From positions 1-55,433 of the forward strand of contig JAEYOK010000036.1 in NCBI GenBank assembly GCA_023411795.1: 55,433 nt of DNA, read 5' to 3'. Of this stretch, positions 17,777 to 26,103 are shown piece by piece (the stretch's first letter is position 1; every line of letters starts with the position of its first letter). This DNA is from Bacillota bacterium (GTDB lineage Bacteria; Bacillota; Clostridia; DSM-8532). Under the pieces are notes generated by a model, which was not told where the DNA came from, did no database searches, and was given only the letters and a program-made list of their open reading frames with translations. A program made the position numbers and the translations under genes.

Positions 17777-18769
17777 ATGAAAGAATTATTAAAAAAGTAT
17801 TATAAATCGCTTATAGCCATTTTAATTGTTATGGTTGTGGCAGTATTGCTCGCACAAAATACATATTATGCGCTAATCATCAGCTTGTTCGGCGTTTATG
17901 CGATAGTTGCTATATCGCTCGACATTCTCTTCGGATATACCGGCCAAATTTCCCTCGGACATGCCGGCTTGTTCGCAATCGGCGCATACACCAGCACGCT
18001 TTTAACCATGAGAGCTGGAGTTCCATCCTTAGCTGCATTGTTCACAGGTGCAATTGTCAGCATGGTTGCAGGTCTTCTTGTTGCGATTCCTGCCTCCAAG
18101 CTCGTTAAGCACTTCCTCTCCCTGCTCATGATTGCTTTCGGCCAGATAGTATATTTGATTGTCAACTCCTGGACCTCCGTAACAGGCGGCAGCATGGGAA
18201 TAGGCTCAATCCCCTACCTAAATGTTTTTGGAATCGTGCTGAACAGCAACATGAAGTGCATGATATTCGCTTGGATTATAGTGGTCCTGATGATGGTTGT
18301 TAAGCACAAGATTATAAAATCCAGAATAGGCCGTGCGTTTATAGCTACCAGAGAAAACCCGATAGCAGCTCGCGGTCTTGGCATAAATGTTCGCCGCTAT
18401 AAGATATTGGCGTTCGGCATAAGCGCATTTATGACCGGTATTGCAGGTGGCCTATATGCATTCACAACTGGCTTCATCAGCCCCGAAACCTTCAACGGAA
18501 CGCAGTCCACGCTGTTCATGACAATCCTGCTCTTCGGTGGTATCACGTCAAATGCGGGTCCGGTAATCGGTGCGGCGGTGTTGCTGCTCGTAAGAGAGTT
18601 GTTCCAGAGTCTTTCCGTATATCAGGGCTTGATATATGCGCTGTTCATTCTCGTCATATTGTTTTTCCTGCCAAACGGTGTCGTGGGAATTTATGTAAAC
18701 ATCCGCAACAGCATTGCTAAGCTGCGCAATAAGCATTCCGATAAGAATGCGGAAGATTTAAGGAAGTAG
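17777..18769 (+). CDS. livM: LIV-type ABC transporter permease (LivM family)
   Basis: The second permease subunit, 330 residues with about ten membrane segments. FGYTGQISLGHAGLFAIGAYTS and the GRAFIATRENPIAARGLGINV coupling loop are characteristic of LivM, as is GGITSNAGPVIGAAV. AGGGGGG before ATG; 15 nt after livH and 10 nt before livG. The C-terminal tail (LRNKHSDKNAEDLRK) is charged and cytoplasmic. Confidence 0.93.
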   Translation: MKELLKKYYKSLIAILIVMVVAVLLAQNTYYALIISLFGVYAIVAISLDILFGYTGQISLGHAGLFAIGAYTSTLLTMRAGVPSLAALFTGAIVSMVAGLLVAIPASKLVKHFLSLLMIAFGQIVYLIVNSWTSVTGGSMGIGSIPYLNVFGIVLNSNMKCMIFAWIIVVLMMVVKHKIIKSRIGRAFIATRENPIAARGLGINVRRYKILAFGISAFMTGIAGGLYAFTTGFISPETFNGTQSTLFMTILLFGGITSNAGPVIGAAVLLLVRELFQSLSVYQGLIYALFILVILFFLPNGVVGIYVNIRNSIAKLRNKHSDKNAEDLRK

Positions 18770-18779
18770 GTGACCAATT

Positions 18780-19553
18780 ATGCTAAAAATCGATCATATA
18801 ACAATTAAATTCGGTGGCTTGGTTGCAAACAACGACGTTTGCACTAGTATTGAAAAAGGTCAGATATTCGGTCTTATCGGCCCTAACGGAGCCGGCAAAA
18901 CCACTCTGTTCAATATAGTCAGTGGCTTTTACGCCCCTACCTCCGGCAAGGTTATTTTCAATGATGAGGAAATTCAGGGCAAGCCTTCAAATGTTATAAA
19001 CGGCAAGGGCATTGCCAGAACCTATCAGAACATAAACCTATTTAAGAAAATGACTGTTTTTGAAAACGTTATGGTAGGCTGCCACGGCCAGACGAAGGCA
19101 AACCTTGTTGATGCAATCTTCAGCACAAAAAGAAAGCGTCGGGAGGAGGAGGAAAGCATAGCCAAATGTCACGAGATTCTGAAGTTTATGGAAATTGACC
19201 ACATGGCAGATTTAAAGGCAAGCAGCCTTCCTTACGGGGCACAGCGTTGCTTGGAAATTGCCCGTGCAATGGCAAGTAATCCTCAACTGCTCCTGCTTGA
19301 CGAGCCTGCCGCAGGTATGAACCTGAGCGAAAAGGAAGAGCTCGCTCAGACCATTTTGAAAATTCGCGACAAGGGCTATACAATATTTCTGGTAGAGCAC
19401 CACATGAAGCTCGTTATGAAGGTCTGCGATAAAATTTGCGTTCTCAATCACGGTGAAAAGTTAGCCGAGGGAGTTCCTTCTGAAATTCAGCAGAACCCCG
19501 AAGTAATAGCAGCATATTTGGGAGGAGGACAACGAAATGGGAAACATTCTTGA
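18780..19553 (+). CDS. livG: LIV-type ABC transporter ATP-binding protein (LivG family)
   Basis: A cytoplasmic ATPase of 257 residues: Walker A GPNGAGKTT near residue 35, ARTYQNINLF (Q-loop), the LPYGAQRCLEIARAM signature in the form usual for LivG, Walker B LLLLDEPAAGMN and the switch His in LVEHHMK. It overlaps livF by 17 nt, so their translation is coupled. Operates as a heterodimer with LivF on LivHM. Confidence 0.94.
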   Translation: MLKIDHITIKFGGLVANNDVCTSIEKGQIFGLIGPNGAGKTTLFNIVSGFYAPTSGKVIFNDEEIQGKPSNVINGKGIARTYQNINLFKKMTVFENVMVGCHGQTKANLVDAIFSTKRKRREEEESIAKCHEILKFMEIDHMADLKASSLPYGAQRCLEIARAMASNPQLLLLDEPAAGMNLSEKEELAQTILKIRDKGYTIFLVEHHMKLVMKVCDKICVLNHGEKLAEGVPSEIQQNPEVIAAYLGGGQRNGKHS

Positions 19554-20259
19554 AATTGAAAACCTGCATTTTCAATATGGTGAGATAAAGGCTCTTCACG
19601 GTATTTCCCTGAACGTTCAAGAGGGTGAAATCATAACTCTGTTAGGCGGCAACGGAGCCGGAAAGACCACCACTTTATCTGCAATATCCGGATTGGATAA
19701 AGGCATTACTCAGGGCGAAATACGCTTCATGGGCGAAAAGATTAACAACCTGTCTCCGAGTAAGATTGCTGCGAGAGGCATTGCACACTCCTTGGAGGGT
19801 CGTCACATTTTCTCCCAGCTGACGGTTATGGAAAACCTTAAAATGGGCGCCTATTTGAGAAAAAACGATGCTGCTGGAATAGCCAACGATTTGGAATACG
19901 TCTTTAACCTGTTCCCCCGCCTAAAGGAGCGTGAGAAGCAGCAGGGCGGCACGCTTTCGGGCGGCGAGCAGCAGATGCTCGCGGTTGGTCGTGCGTTGAT
20001 GCAGAAGCCTAAGATGTTGATGCTTGATGAGCCGAGCCTTGGCATCGCCCCCATCATCGTTGAGGATATTTTCCGTGCATTAAAGAAGATAAATGAGGAC
20101 GGAATTCCTCTGCTGGTCGTTGAGCAGAACTGCAACGTGGCTCTTGACATCGCTCATCGTGGATATGTTATCGAAACAGGACACATCATACTGAGCGACA
20201 CTGCCGATAGCCTTGCTCATAACGAGATGATTCAAAAAAGCTATTTGGGAATGGAATAA
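19537..20259 (+). CDS. livF: LIV-type ABC transporter ATP-binding protein (LivF family)
   Basis: The second ATPase, 240 residues: Walker A GGNGAGKTT, the SLEGRHIFSQLTVMENL segment typical of LivF, signature LSGGEQQMLAVGRALM, Walker B LMLDEPSLGIAP, and VVEQN at the switch. GGAGGAGGA lies inside the livG end. Last gene of livHMGF; followed by a terminator and an intron-like repeat copy. The matching receptor gene lies about 4 kb away, beyond the two-component genes. Confidence 0.94.
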   Translation: MGNILEIENLHFQYGEIKALHGISLNVQEGEIITLLGGNGAGKTTTLSAISGLDKGITQGEIRFMGEKINNLSPSKIAARGIAHSLEGRHIFSQLTVMENLKMGAYLRKNDAAGIANDLEYVFNLFPRLKEREKQQGGTLSGGEQQMLAVGRALMQKPKMLMLDEPSLGIAPIIVEDIFRALKKINEDGIPLLVVEQNCNVALDIAHRGYVIETGHIILSDTADSLAHNEMIQKSYLGME

Positions 20260-20293
20260 TAATCCAAACAACAAGCTTAAGTCATAACAAGAG

Positions 20294-20322
20294 CCCTGCT
20301 TGCACAGCGCAAGCAGGGTTTC
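20294..20322 (+). terminator. Intrinsic terminator of livHMGF
   Basis: CCCTGCTTG / CAAGCAGGG perfect 9-bp stem, 7-nt loop, then TTTCTGTTG. Confidence 0.8.
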
Positions 20323-20326
20323 TGTT

Positions 20327-20405
20327 GTGTGCTAGGCACGCATTGTTACTTGGCGGTGAAAGTCCACTACAGACTTGGCAGTTCCTTTAAGGAGGTCTTC
20401 AGAGG
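20327..20405 (+). repeat. 79-nt group II intron 5'-end-like repeat, copy 1
   Basis: Begins GTGTG, matching the GUGYG start of group II introns, and contains TTACTTGGCGGTGAAAGTCC and CAGACTTGGCAGT, phrases I associate with domain I of bacterial introns. It aligns along its whole length with copy 2 at 25411-25490, with differences mostly in the last third. The rest of an intron is absent. Its right end supplies the stop codon of the convergent response-regulator gene. Confidence 0.55.
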
Positions 20406-21955
20406 ATTAAAGATGTGTCGTTGCTTTTGGATATAGCTCTGTATTTTATGGGCGACATTCCCATCCGCTTTTTAAAAACCTTGGTGAAATAGCTCTGTGT
20501 TGAATAGCCAATGTTCTCCGCAATCTTTGTAATGCTGGCTTCCGTGTTGCGAAGCAGCTCCTGCGCCTTGTGAATGCGCAGGCTTTCAAGATATTCAACA
20601 AAGGTGATGCCCAGATAGGTTATAAACATCTGGCTGACATAGGATTTGTTTAGGTATACGTTTTTAGCCAGGTCATCCAGCGTCAATTTGTTCATATAGT
20701 TTTGGTCGATATAGGCGAGGGCCTTTTTAATTGATGGGTGCATAACGAGCTTTTTGGTATTGTTCAAGGTGTTCTTATACAGCTCGATAAAATTGTTCAA
20801 TATCTCCTCCACGGCCTCTGCAGTGTCTGCATAGCTTAGCCTTTGGTTTATGTTCTGATATGTGGACGCAAAGAGTATGTTGTCCTTATGCTCACCGTAA
20901 TCCAAAAAAAATATGGTGATGCAGTGATGAATTGCGGCCTTTATATAGGCGGGATACACATGGCTTTTGTGCGATTCCCTTACAAACTCCGTCAACGCAT
21001 TCGTTGCCGCGGAATAGCGATGAATGTCCAGAAAAAAGACCACGTTTTTCATCATGGTCATGAGTGCAGTCTGGGAAATGGGATTAACCACCGCCCCCTC
21101 GTCCCCGCTTAGCGAATAATATCGGCGGAGAATGATGAGATTTAATTGCTTACTTATAATCATACGCAGGCTGTCTATATCTGATGCGGTTTCCGTTATC
21201 ATCTTTACTATGCTTTGCTTGGAAAAATCCTGCAGGTTGCGCCCTATCAAAAGAGCGATTTTTTTACGGATTTCGTTGCAGCTTTCGTAAACGGTTTGCC
21301 CGGTGTTGTAGATAACCCAGAAGATATTTTTAGCATAGTAGGTGCAGCCGACAACTCCCTCGCTTAACAGCGTTTTGTTGCATATATCCAAAATTCCCGA
21401 CTTCTGGTCGGCACAGATTTCCCCGAGCATGAGTATGCAGACGGTAATCTCGTCCGTTGAAAGCTTTGGGGCTGTGTCCTTGAGGAATTTGCAAAAGGCT
21501 TCCTTGTCGTGCAGATAGTCGTTTAGGTTATAGTCGGCAATCTTTGGAAGCTCTTTATCGTTCCTCGAGGTGGGATCGGTAATTCCAGAAAAAATCTCAA
21601 CCTTGCGCAGCACCGAGATTATGTCCGAAAGCTGCATCTCGCTTTTCAAAATATAGTCAATAGCGCCCAAGTGCATTGCAGTGCGGATATATTGATAGTC
21701 GTCATATGCGCTAAGCACTACCGTGTTAATATTCGGATAGGATTCCCTCAAAATTTGCAGTAGCTCTAGACCGTTGCGCTGAGGCATGGTTATGTCGGTG
21801 AACACCAGATGCACTTCATTTTGGGCGCAATATTCCAGAGCATCGTTCACATTGCCTGCAGTTGCAATTTCGATTTTTTTGTCCGTTATCTGATGAAGCA
21901 GTATGGTTAGCCAGTTGCGAATCATTTTTTCGTCGTCAACTATCAAAATTTTCAT
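20399..21955 (-). CDS. Response regulator with AraC-type output domain (YesN-like)
   Basis: A 518-residue regulator: N-terminal receiver with acidic DDE near residue 7, phospho-acceptor Asp in VFTDITMPQRNGLELL (about residue 57) and the later KSEM lysine, a long central linker domain, and a C-terminal AraC pair of helix-turn-helices (LTLDDLAKNVYLNKSYVSQMF and ITKIAENIGYSTQSYFTKVFK). The kinase gene upstream overlaps it by 20 nt. The last codons and stop come from the 79-nt repeat, so the native C-terminus may have been altered by insertion. Likely controls the adjacent transporter and catabolic genes. Confidence 0.92.
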   Translation of the reverse strand: MKILIVDDEKMIRNWLTILLHQITDKKIEIATAGNVNDALEYCAQNEVHLVFTDITMPQRNGLELLQILRESYPNINTVVLSAYDDYQYIRTAMHLGAIDYILKSEMQLSDIISVLRKVEIFSGITDPTSRNDKELPKIADYNLNDYLHDKEAFCKFLKDTAPKLSTDEITVCILMLGEICADQKSGILDICNKTLLSEGVVGCTYYAKNIFWVIYNTGQTVYESCNEIRKKIALLIGRNLQDFSKQSIVKMITETASDIDSLRMIISKQLNLIILRRYYSLSGDEGAVVNPISQTALMTMMKNVVFFLDIHRYSAATNALTEFVRESHKSHVYPAYIKAAIHHCITIFFLDYGEHKDNILFASTYQNINQRLSYADTAEAVEEILNNFIELYKNTLNNTKKLVMHPSIKKALAYIDQNYMNKLTLDDLAKNVYLNKSYVSQMFITYLGITFVEYLESLRIHKAQELLRNTEASITKIAENIGYSTQSYFTKVFKKRMGMSPIKYRAISKSNDTSLIL

Positions 21956-23717
21956 CTTTGTTTCCCTCCTCGGTAACTCTGGGAATACAAACGGTTACGG
22001 TTGTTCCCACTCCCTTTTCGCTTTTGATATCAAGCTGATAGGAATTGCCATAGTACAGCTGCAGACGGTTGCGAACGTTAGCCAAGCCCATGTGATGGCC
22101 GTATACGGAGGTGCTTTCGCTTGAGCTGTCCGTAAGGGCAATGTCAAAGCCGGGGCCGTTGTCTATAATCTCGATCTGAATGGTCTTGTCGTCTAGGGGA
22201 AACGCCTTTATTTTCAGCGTGGGGTTTACCGTGTTGAGCTTAAGTCCGTGAAGCAAGGCGTTTTCAACCAGGGGCTGCAGCAGCATTTTGACTATCTTGC
22301 AGTTATGTATTCTCTCGTCTATGTACATCTCATAGCGCATGGGCACATCAAAGCCGTAGCTCTGGATGGCAATATAGTTTTTCATTTGCTCCATGGCTCT
22401 GTCTATAGAGACATATATTTCCGTTCCCGAAAGAACGTAGTTTAAAAACTTCGAAAGGGAGATAATCACGTTGTCGACATCCTGCGGAGGATTCGCATAA
22501 ATCATGTATCTTATTGAGCCCAGCGTGTTATAGAGAAAGTGGGGGTTGATTTGCGCCTGAAGCATTCGTATGTCCGAAAGTCGCTTCTGCTCCTGCTCGA
22601 AAATAACCCTGTCCATAAGATCCTCTATTCGGGCAATCATCTTGTTGTAGTTGTTGGCAAGATCCTCGAACTCGTCCTTTGTGTTAATTGATACACGCGA
22701 GTACAAATCGCCCTGCTCTACCTTTTTCATGCTGTTTGTGAGCAGGTTCATGGGCTCGGTGAACTTCTTGAAGGTATAATAGGCGATGGAGAGCGTCAAG
22801 GTGACGCAAATCAGTTGCGCCATCATATACATCACAAGCGTGGTGTTCAGCGCAGATTGAGAGGAGGTGCCCGTCTCCGTTACGGAGAGCAGATACCACT
22901 GATTGATAAGCAGATTAGAATAGGCGGTTAATCTGTTTATAGTGATGGGCTCGCTGCTTACCATTAGCTTGGCCTTGTTTTCCTCTATAATCGTATCCTT
23001 CACTAAAAGGCCATCCACAAAGGAGACGATATGTCCCCTGCCGTCCGTCACGCAGATGCTTCGATATTTGCTTGTATATCCCAGATACATGCCCGTTAAA
23101 TCGCTTATTCTAAAGCGAAGAATTGCATATCCCAGGGTGTCAAAGGTTGAGGTGTCTTTGATGACACGGGCAATATAGACATATGCTCCGTTGTGTGCGG
23201 ACTCTCTAACCTGCTCATCAGTAAACCATATCGTGCTTTTCAGAGAGGTGGGGAGGCTGCTATCGATAAAGCGAATAAAGCTGGAGGAATCGCGGGTGGA
23301 GTCGAGATATTCCCTTCCCAGTAGAACCTCGTTTTCGGAGGAAAGCAGGATAATCTGCATGTTAAAAAATTCGGGTTTTGCCATTGAATATCTCCGAACT
23401 ATGCTTTTTAAATCCTCAACGCTATCATAAGAGCCTATTTCCATATCAGCTCCGCCGGACAAATGCAGACGAATGTCAGAATCCAGCGAGATAAGTCCAA
23501 GATAGGAAGCAGCGGATTTAAGCTGAGAGTTTATGTTCGAGGCCACAGAATCCATTTCCCTGCAGGTGGCCTGCCTGCTTTCTTCCGTATATATATTGTA
23601 ATAGAATTTCAAAAACACTGTGGTCAGAACGGCTAAGGGGATGAGGAATATCAGAATGAAGATGAGAAATAGCCGTACATGCATGCGCAAGCGCAATTTT
23701 GGAAATAAGCACACCAA
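21936..23717 (-). CDS. Sensor histidine kinase, YesM-like
   Basis: A 593-residue membrane kinase: an N-terminal membrane helix (about residues 14-35), an extracellular sensor region of about 240 residues (Cache-like by position), a second membrane helix near 290-310, HAMP, then His_kinase with the phospho-acceptor in QINPHFLYNTLGSIR and an ATPase domain with NALLHGL (N box) and DNGPGF. First gene of a kinase-regulator operon. Pairing of this carbohydrate-associated kinase class with a LIV importer is uncommon in my experience. A near-consensus promoter lies at 23776-23805. Confidence 0.93.
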   Translation of the reverse strand: MVCLFPKLRLRMHVRLFLIFILIFLIPLAVLTTVFLKFYYNIYTEESRQATCREMDSVASNINSQLKSAASYLGLISLDSDIRLHLSGGADMEIGSYDSVEDLKSIVRRYSMAKPEFFNMQIILLSSENEVLLGREYLDSTRDSSSFIRFIDSSLPTSLKSTIWFTDEQVRESAHNGAYVYIARVIKDTSTFDTLGYAILRFRISDLTGMYLGYTSKYRSICVTDGRGHIVSFVDGLLVKDTIIEENKAKLMVSSEPITINRLTAYSNLLINQWYLLSVTETGTSSQSALNTTLVMYMMAQLICVTLTLSIAYYTFKKFTEPMNLLTNSMKKVEQGDLYSRVSINTKDEFEDLANNYNKMIARIEDLMDRVIFEQEQKRLSDIRMLQAQINPHFLYNTLGSIRYMIYANPPQDVDNVIISLSKFLNYVLSGTEIYVSIDRAMEQMKNYIAIQSYGFDVPMRYEMYIDERIHNCKIVKMLLQPLVENALLHGLKLNTVNPTLKIKAFPLDDKTIQIEIIDNGPGFDIALTDSSSESTSVYGHHMGLANVRNRLQLYYGNSYQLDIKSEKGVGTTVTVCIPRVTEEGNKDENFDS

Positions 23718-24094
23718 TATCCCTCCCTGTCAGATTCTCACCTTTTTATAAATTGTATGGTCAAATTTCTTTGATATTATACATACGGTTTTAAAAATTT
23801 GTCAACATTCTCAAAGCCTTAAGAAAATATTACCAGTCGACAGAAGCATTATAAGAGCATGTATGTCAACTGATAATTATAGCTTTTTAAAATATAGGGG
23901 TTAGTAAGTGAATTCTACATAGAATCGAAAGATTATACACAAATAATAATAACAATAATAATCGAAAAAATCTCGACAAAAATAAATTCAAATATAGTGC
24001 CAATAAATACTGAGTTTTTCCATGGCTTACTCACTATATCTAACTTAAAATATTAATAGCTTAAAAAAATAAAATTTTGAAAGGAATATCGCTT
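23718..24094. other. Divergent intergenic region, AT-rich
   Basis: Separates the minus-strand two-component operon from the plus-strand receptor gene. Apart from the minus-strand promoter, it holds A/T-rich DNA with a run of AATAAT repeats near 23942-23960. No small ORF or RNA structure was convincing; the receptor promoter was not placed. Confidence 0.5.
23776..23805 (-). promoter_or_regulatory. Probable sigma-A promoter of the two-component operon
   Basis: On the minus strand TTGACA (23805-23800) and TATAAT (23781-23776), 18-nt spacer, both hexamers perfect, about 58 nt before the kinase start. Confidence 0.75.
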
Positions 24095-25336
24095 ATGAAA
24101 AAACTATTATCGATTGTATTGTCAGTAGTATTGGCTCTTTCCTTGGTAGCCTGTGGTCAGCAGAGCACCCAGCGCGTTGAGAATGGGGAGCCTGCAGAAA
24201 ATCAAGCTACCTCTAAAGTCGACGATAAAGAGGGTGAGGGAGCAGCTGATACGATTAAAATCGGTATGTACGTAACGATGACCGGTAAAGCTGCAGGTAC
24301 AGGTATTGCTGCACAGAGAGGTTATGAGATGGCTCTTGGCCGTATCAACGCTGCCGGCGGTATTAACGGCCGCAAGATTGAGTTCATTTCCTACGATGAT
24401 ATGGGCACGACCGAAGCTGCTACCAAAGCTGCTACCCGCCTTATTGAGGACGACGGTGTTCAGGCTATAGTCGGAAGCCATATGAGCGCTAACGTTGCCG
24501 CTGTTGCTCCCCTTGCTGAGAAAGCTAAAGTTCTTCACATCGGCATCGGAACAGGTGCAACTTGGACAAACGTCGGCTTAGACTATACATATCGTGCAAC
24601 CTGCAACGCTAACTTTCTTGAGTCTTCCATCATTGAGACCGTTGTAGAGATGGGTGCAAAATCTATTGCATTGATTTGTGCTGAAACAGAGTACGGACAG
24701 AGCGGTCGTAAAAACATTTTGAAGCACGCCGAGACTGCTGGCCTTGAAGTTAAGTCTGACCTCGGCTATCAGGCTGCAGACACCGACTATACCGGCATTA
24801 TCAACAAGACTCTGGCTGCAGACGCAGACGCCATCATTCTTTATTCCATCGCCCAGGAAGCCGCACTGCAAATCAAGCAGTTCCGTCAGAATGGATATGA
24901 CGGCGTTCTCTACACCATGGAAGGCGGCGCCACTACCGAGATGTTCACCGTGGCAGGCAACGCTTCCAATGGCGTAATCTTTGTTGCAGGTAACATCCTC
25001 CCCGCTACCCCCGAGGAAGGCCCCACCGAGAAGTACGTTGACGTTCTGACCGAGTACTATGCAACCTACGGCGAAATGCCTTCCAGCTCATGCTTCTATC
25101 GTGCATTTGACGGCATGATGCTTTTGGCAGAGGCTCTGAAGAACAGCGAAGATATCAACAGCGGTGAGTCTATAATGAAAGCATTCCGTTCACTCTCCGG
25201 CATCGAGTTGATCAGCGGAACCTTCGATTTCACCGATGGAAGCGGAGACGGCATTAAGTCCTCCGGCAAATACATGATCGTCGACGGAACCACCAAGGTG
25301 TTCGATCCCGCCGTTATGGCTAATTTCGGTAACTGA
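24095..25336 (+). CDS. livJ: LIV-type ABC transporter substrate-binding lipoprotein
   Basis: A 413-residue extracellular receptor anchored by a lipid: signal MKKLLSIVLSVVLALSLVAC with lipobox LVAC (Cys about 20), an acidic linker, then a two-lobed periplasmic-binding fold starting DTIKIGMYVTMTGKAAGTG. GGINGRKIEFISYDD, TRLIEDDGVQAIVG and ALICAETEYGQSG are family motifs. ATG 24095 has AAAGGA upstream; a TTG 18 nt earlier is unnecessary. Feeds LivHM. The ligand pocket cannot be read from sequence. Confidence 0.94.
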   Translation: MKKLLSIVLSVVLALSLVACGQQSTQRVENGEPAENQATSKVDDKEGEGAADTIKIGMYVTMTGKAAGTGIAAQRGYEMALGRINAAGGINGRKIEFISYDDMGTTEAATKAATRLIEDDGVQAIVGSHMSANVAAVAPLAEKAKVLHIGIGTGATWTNVGLDYTYRATCNANFLESSIIETVVEMGAKSIALICAETEYGQSGRKNILKHAETAGLEVKSDLGYQAADTDYTGIINKTLAADADAIILYSIAQEAALQIKQFRQNGYDGVLYTMEGGATTEMFTVAGNASNGVIFVAGNILPATPEEGPTEKYVDVLTEYYATYGEMPSSSCFYRAFDGMMLLAEALKNSEDINSGESIMKAFRSLSGIELISGTFDFTDGSGDGIKSSGKYMIVDGTTKVFDPAVMANFGN

Positions 25337-25372
25337 GTTGACAAAATCACAAAATAACCGTTAACAAAATGA

Positions 25373-25406
25373 CCCGCCTTTCCTTAAAGAAGGGCGGGAC
25401 GTTTTT
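25373..25406 (+). terminator. Intrinsic terminator after the receptor gene
   Basis: CCCGCCTTTC / GAAGGGCGGG stem (one wobble), 6-nt loop, then GTTTTT within 3 nt. Confidence 0.85.
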
Positions 25407-25410
25407 AGCG

Positions 25411-25490
25411 GTGCGCTCGGCACACATTATTACTTGGCGGTGAAAGTCCGCTGCAGACTTGGCAGTAGGAACTGAATTTCAATTCAGAGG
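25411..25490 (+). repeat. 80-nt group II intron 5'-end-like repeat, copy 2
   Basis: Begins GTGCG and shares ACTTGGCGGTGAAAGTCC and CAGACTTGGCAGT with copy 1 (20327-20405), ending in the same TCAGAGG. As with copy 1 it directly follows an intrinsic terminator on the same strand. No intron-encoded protein or later domain is present. Confidence 0.55.
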
Positions 25491-25562
25491 CCATTTAATT
25501 TTGAAAATGAAGGTTAAGACTGTTATACATAAAATATAAATTCAGGAAGGAGGAATAATAAA

Positions 25563-26030
25563 GTGATGAGATATACGCATACTAATATCAATGCAAAAGA
25601 CTGGGAGAAGCTTGCACAGTTTTATATCGAGGTGTTCGACTGCAGAATCGTTCCGCCGTATCGTCATTTGTATGGAGAATGGTTTGAAAAGGCATCTGGT
25701 ATACCAGGTGCGGAAGTATACGGCGTACATATTGCTCTGCCGGGATATGAAGAAAACGGACCAACGCTAGAGATATTCACACATACTGTGAAGAAAGGCG
25801 AGGCTTCAACTGAATGGAATGAACAGGGCTTTGCACATATCGCGATCCACGTGGACAACGTAGAGGAAACTTATGATAAGCTATTAAAAAACGGTGGCTC
25901 GTCGGACGGTGAAATAGTTAAAAACTATTATTCAAGCATGGATAAGACACTGACGATGATTTATGCAAAGGATCCCGAAGGTAACTGCATCGAGATTCAA
26001 AACTGGGTGGAAGGCAACTTTGCAGATTGA
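25563..26030 (+). CDS. VOC (glyoxalase/bleomycin-resistance fold) family protein
   Basis: A 155-residue metal-dependent vicinal-oxygen-chelate protein of the lactoylglutathione lyase type. Possible ligands are the His in RYTHTNINAKDWEKLAQFY (residue about 5), the Glu in LEIFTH (about 76), the His in FAHIAIHVDNVEE and the Glu in NCIEIQNW near the end. GTG 25563 is 9 nt after GGAGG; ATG 25566 is equally possible. It precedes the GAPDH-like operon by 73 nt and may belong to it, acting on a hydroxy-aldehyde or acting as an epimerase. Substrate unknown. Confidence 0.8.
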   Translation: MMRYTHTNINAKDWEKLAQFYIEVFDCRIVPPYRHLYGEWFEKASGIPGAEVYGVHIALPGYEENGPTLEIFTHTVKKGEASTEWNEQGFAHIAIHVDNVEETYDKLLKNGGSSDGEIVKNYYSSMDKTLTMIYAKDPEGNCIEIQNWVEGNFAD

Positions 26031-26103
26031 TCGTTGAAAAGCTGTTGATGCGGCAAACAGGATTGAATCGGAGATACGCAGTTCAAATAGAAGGAGTGGA
26101 ATC

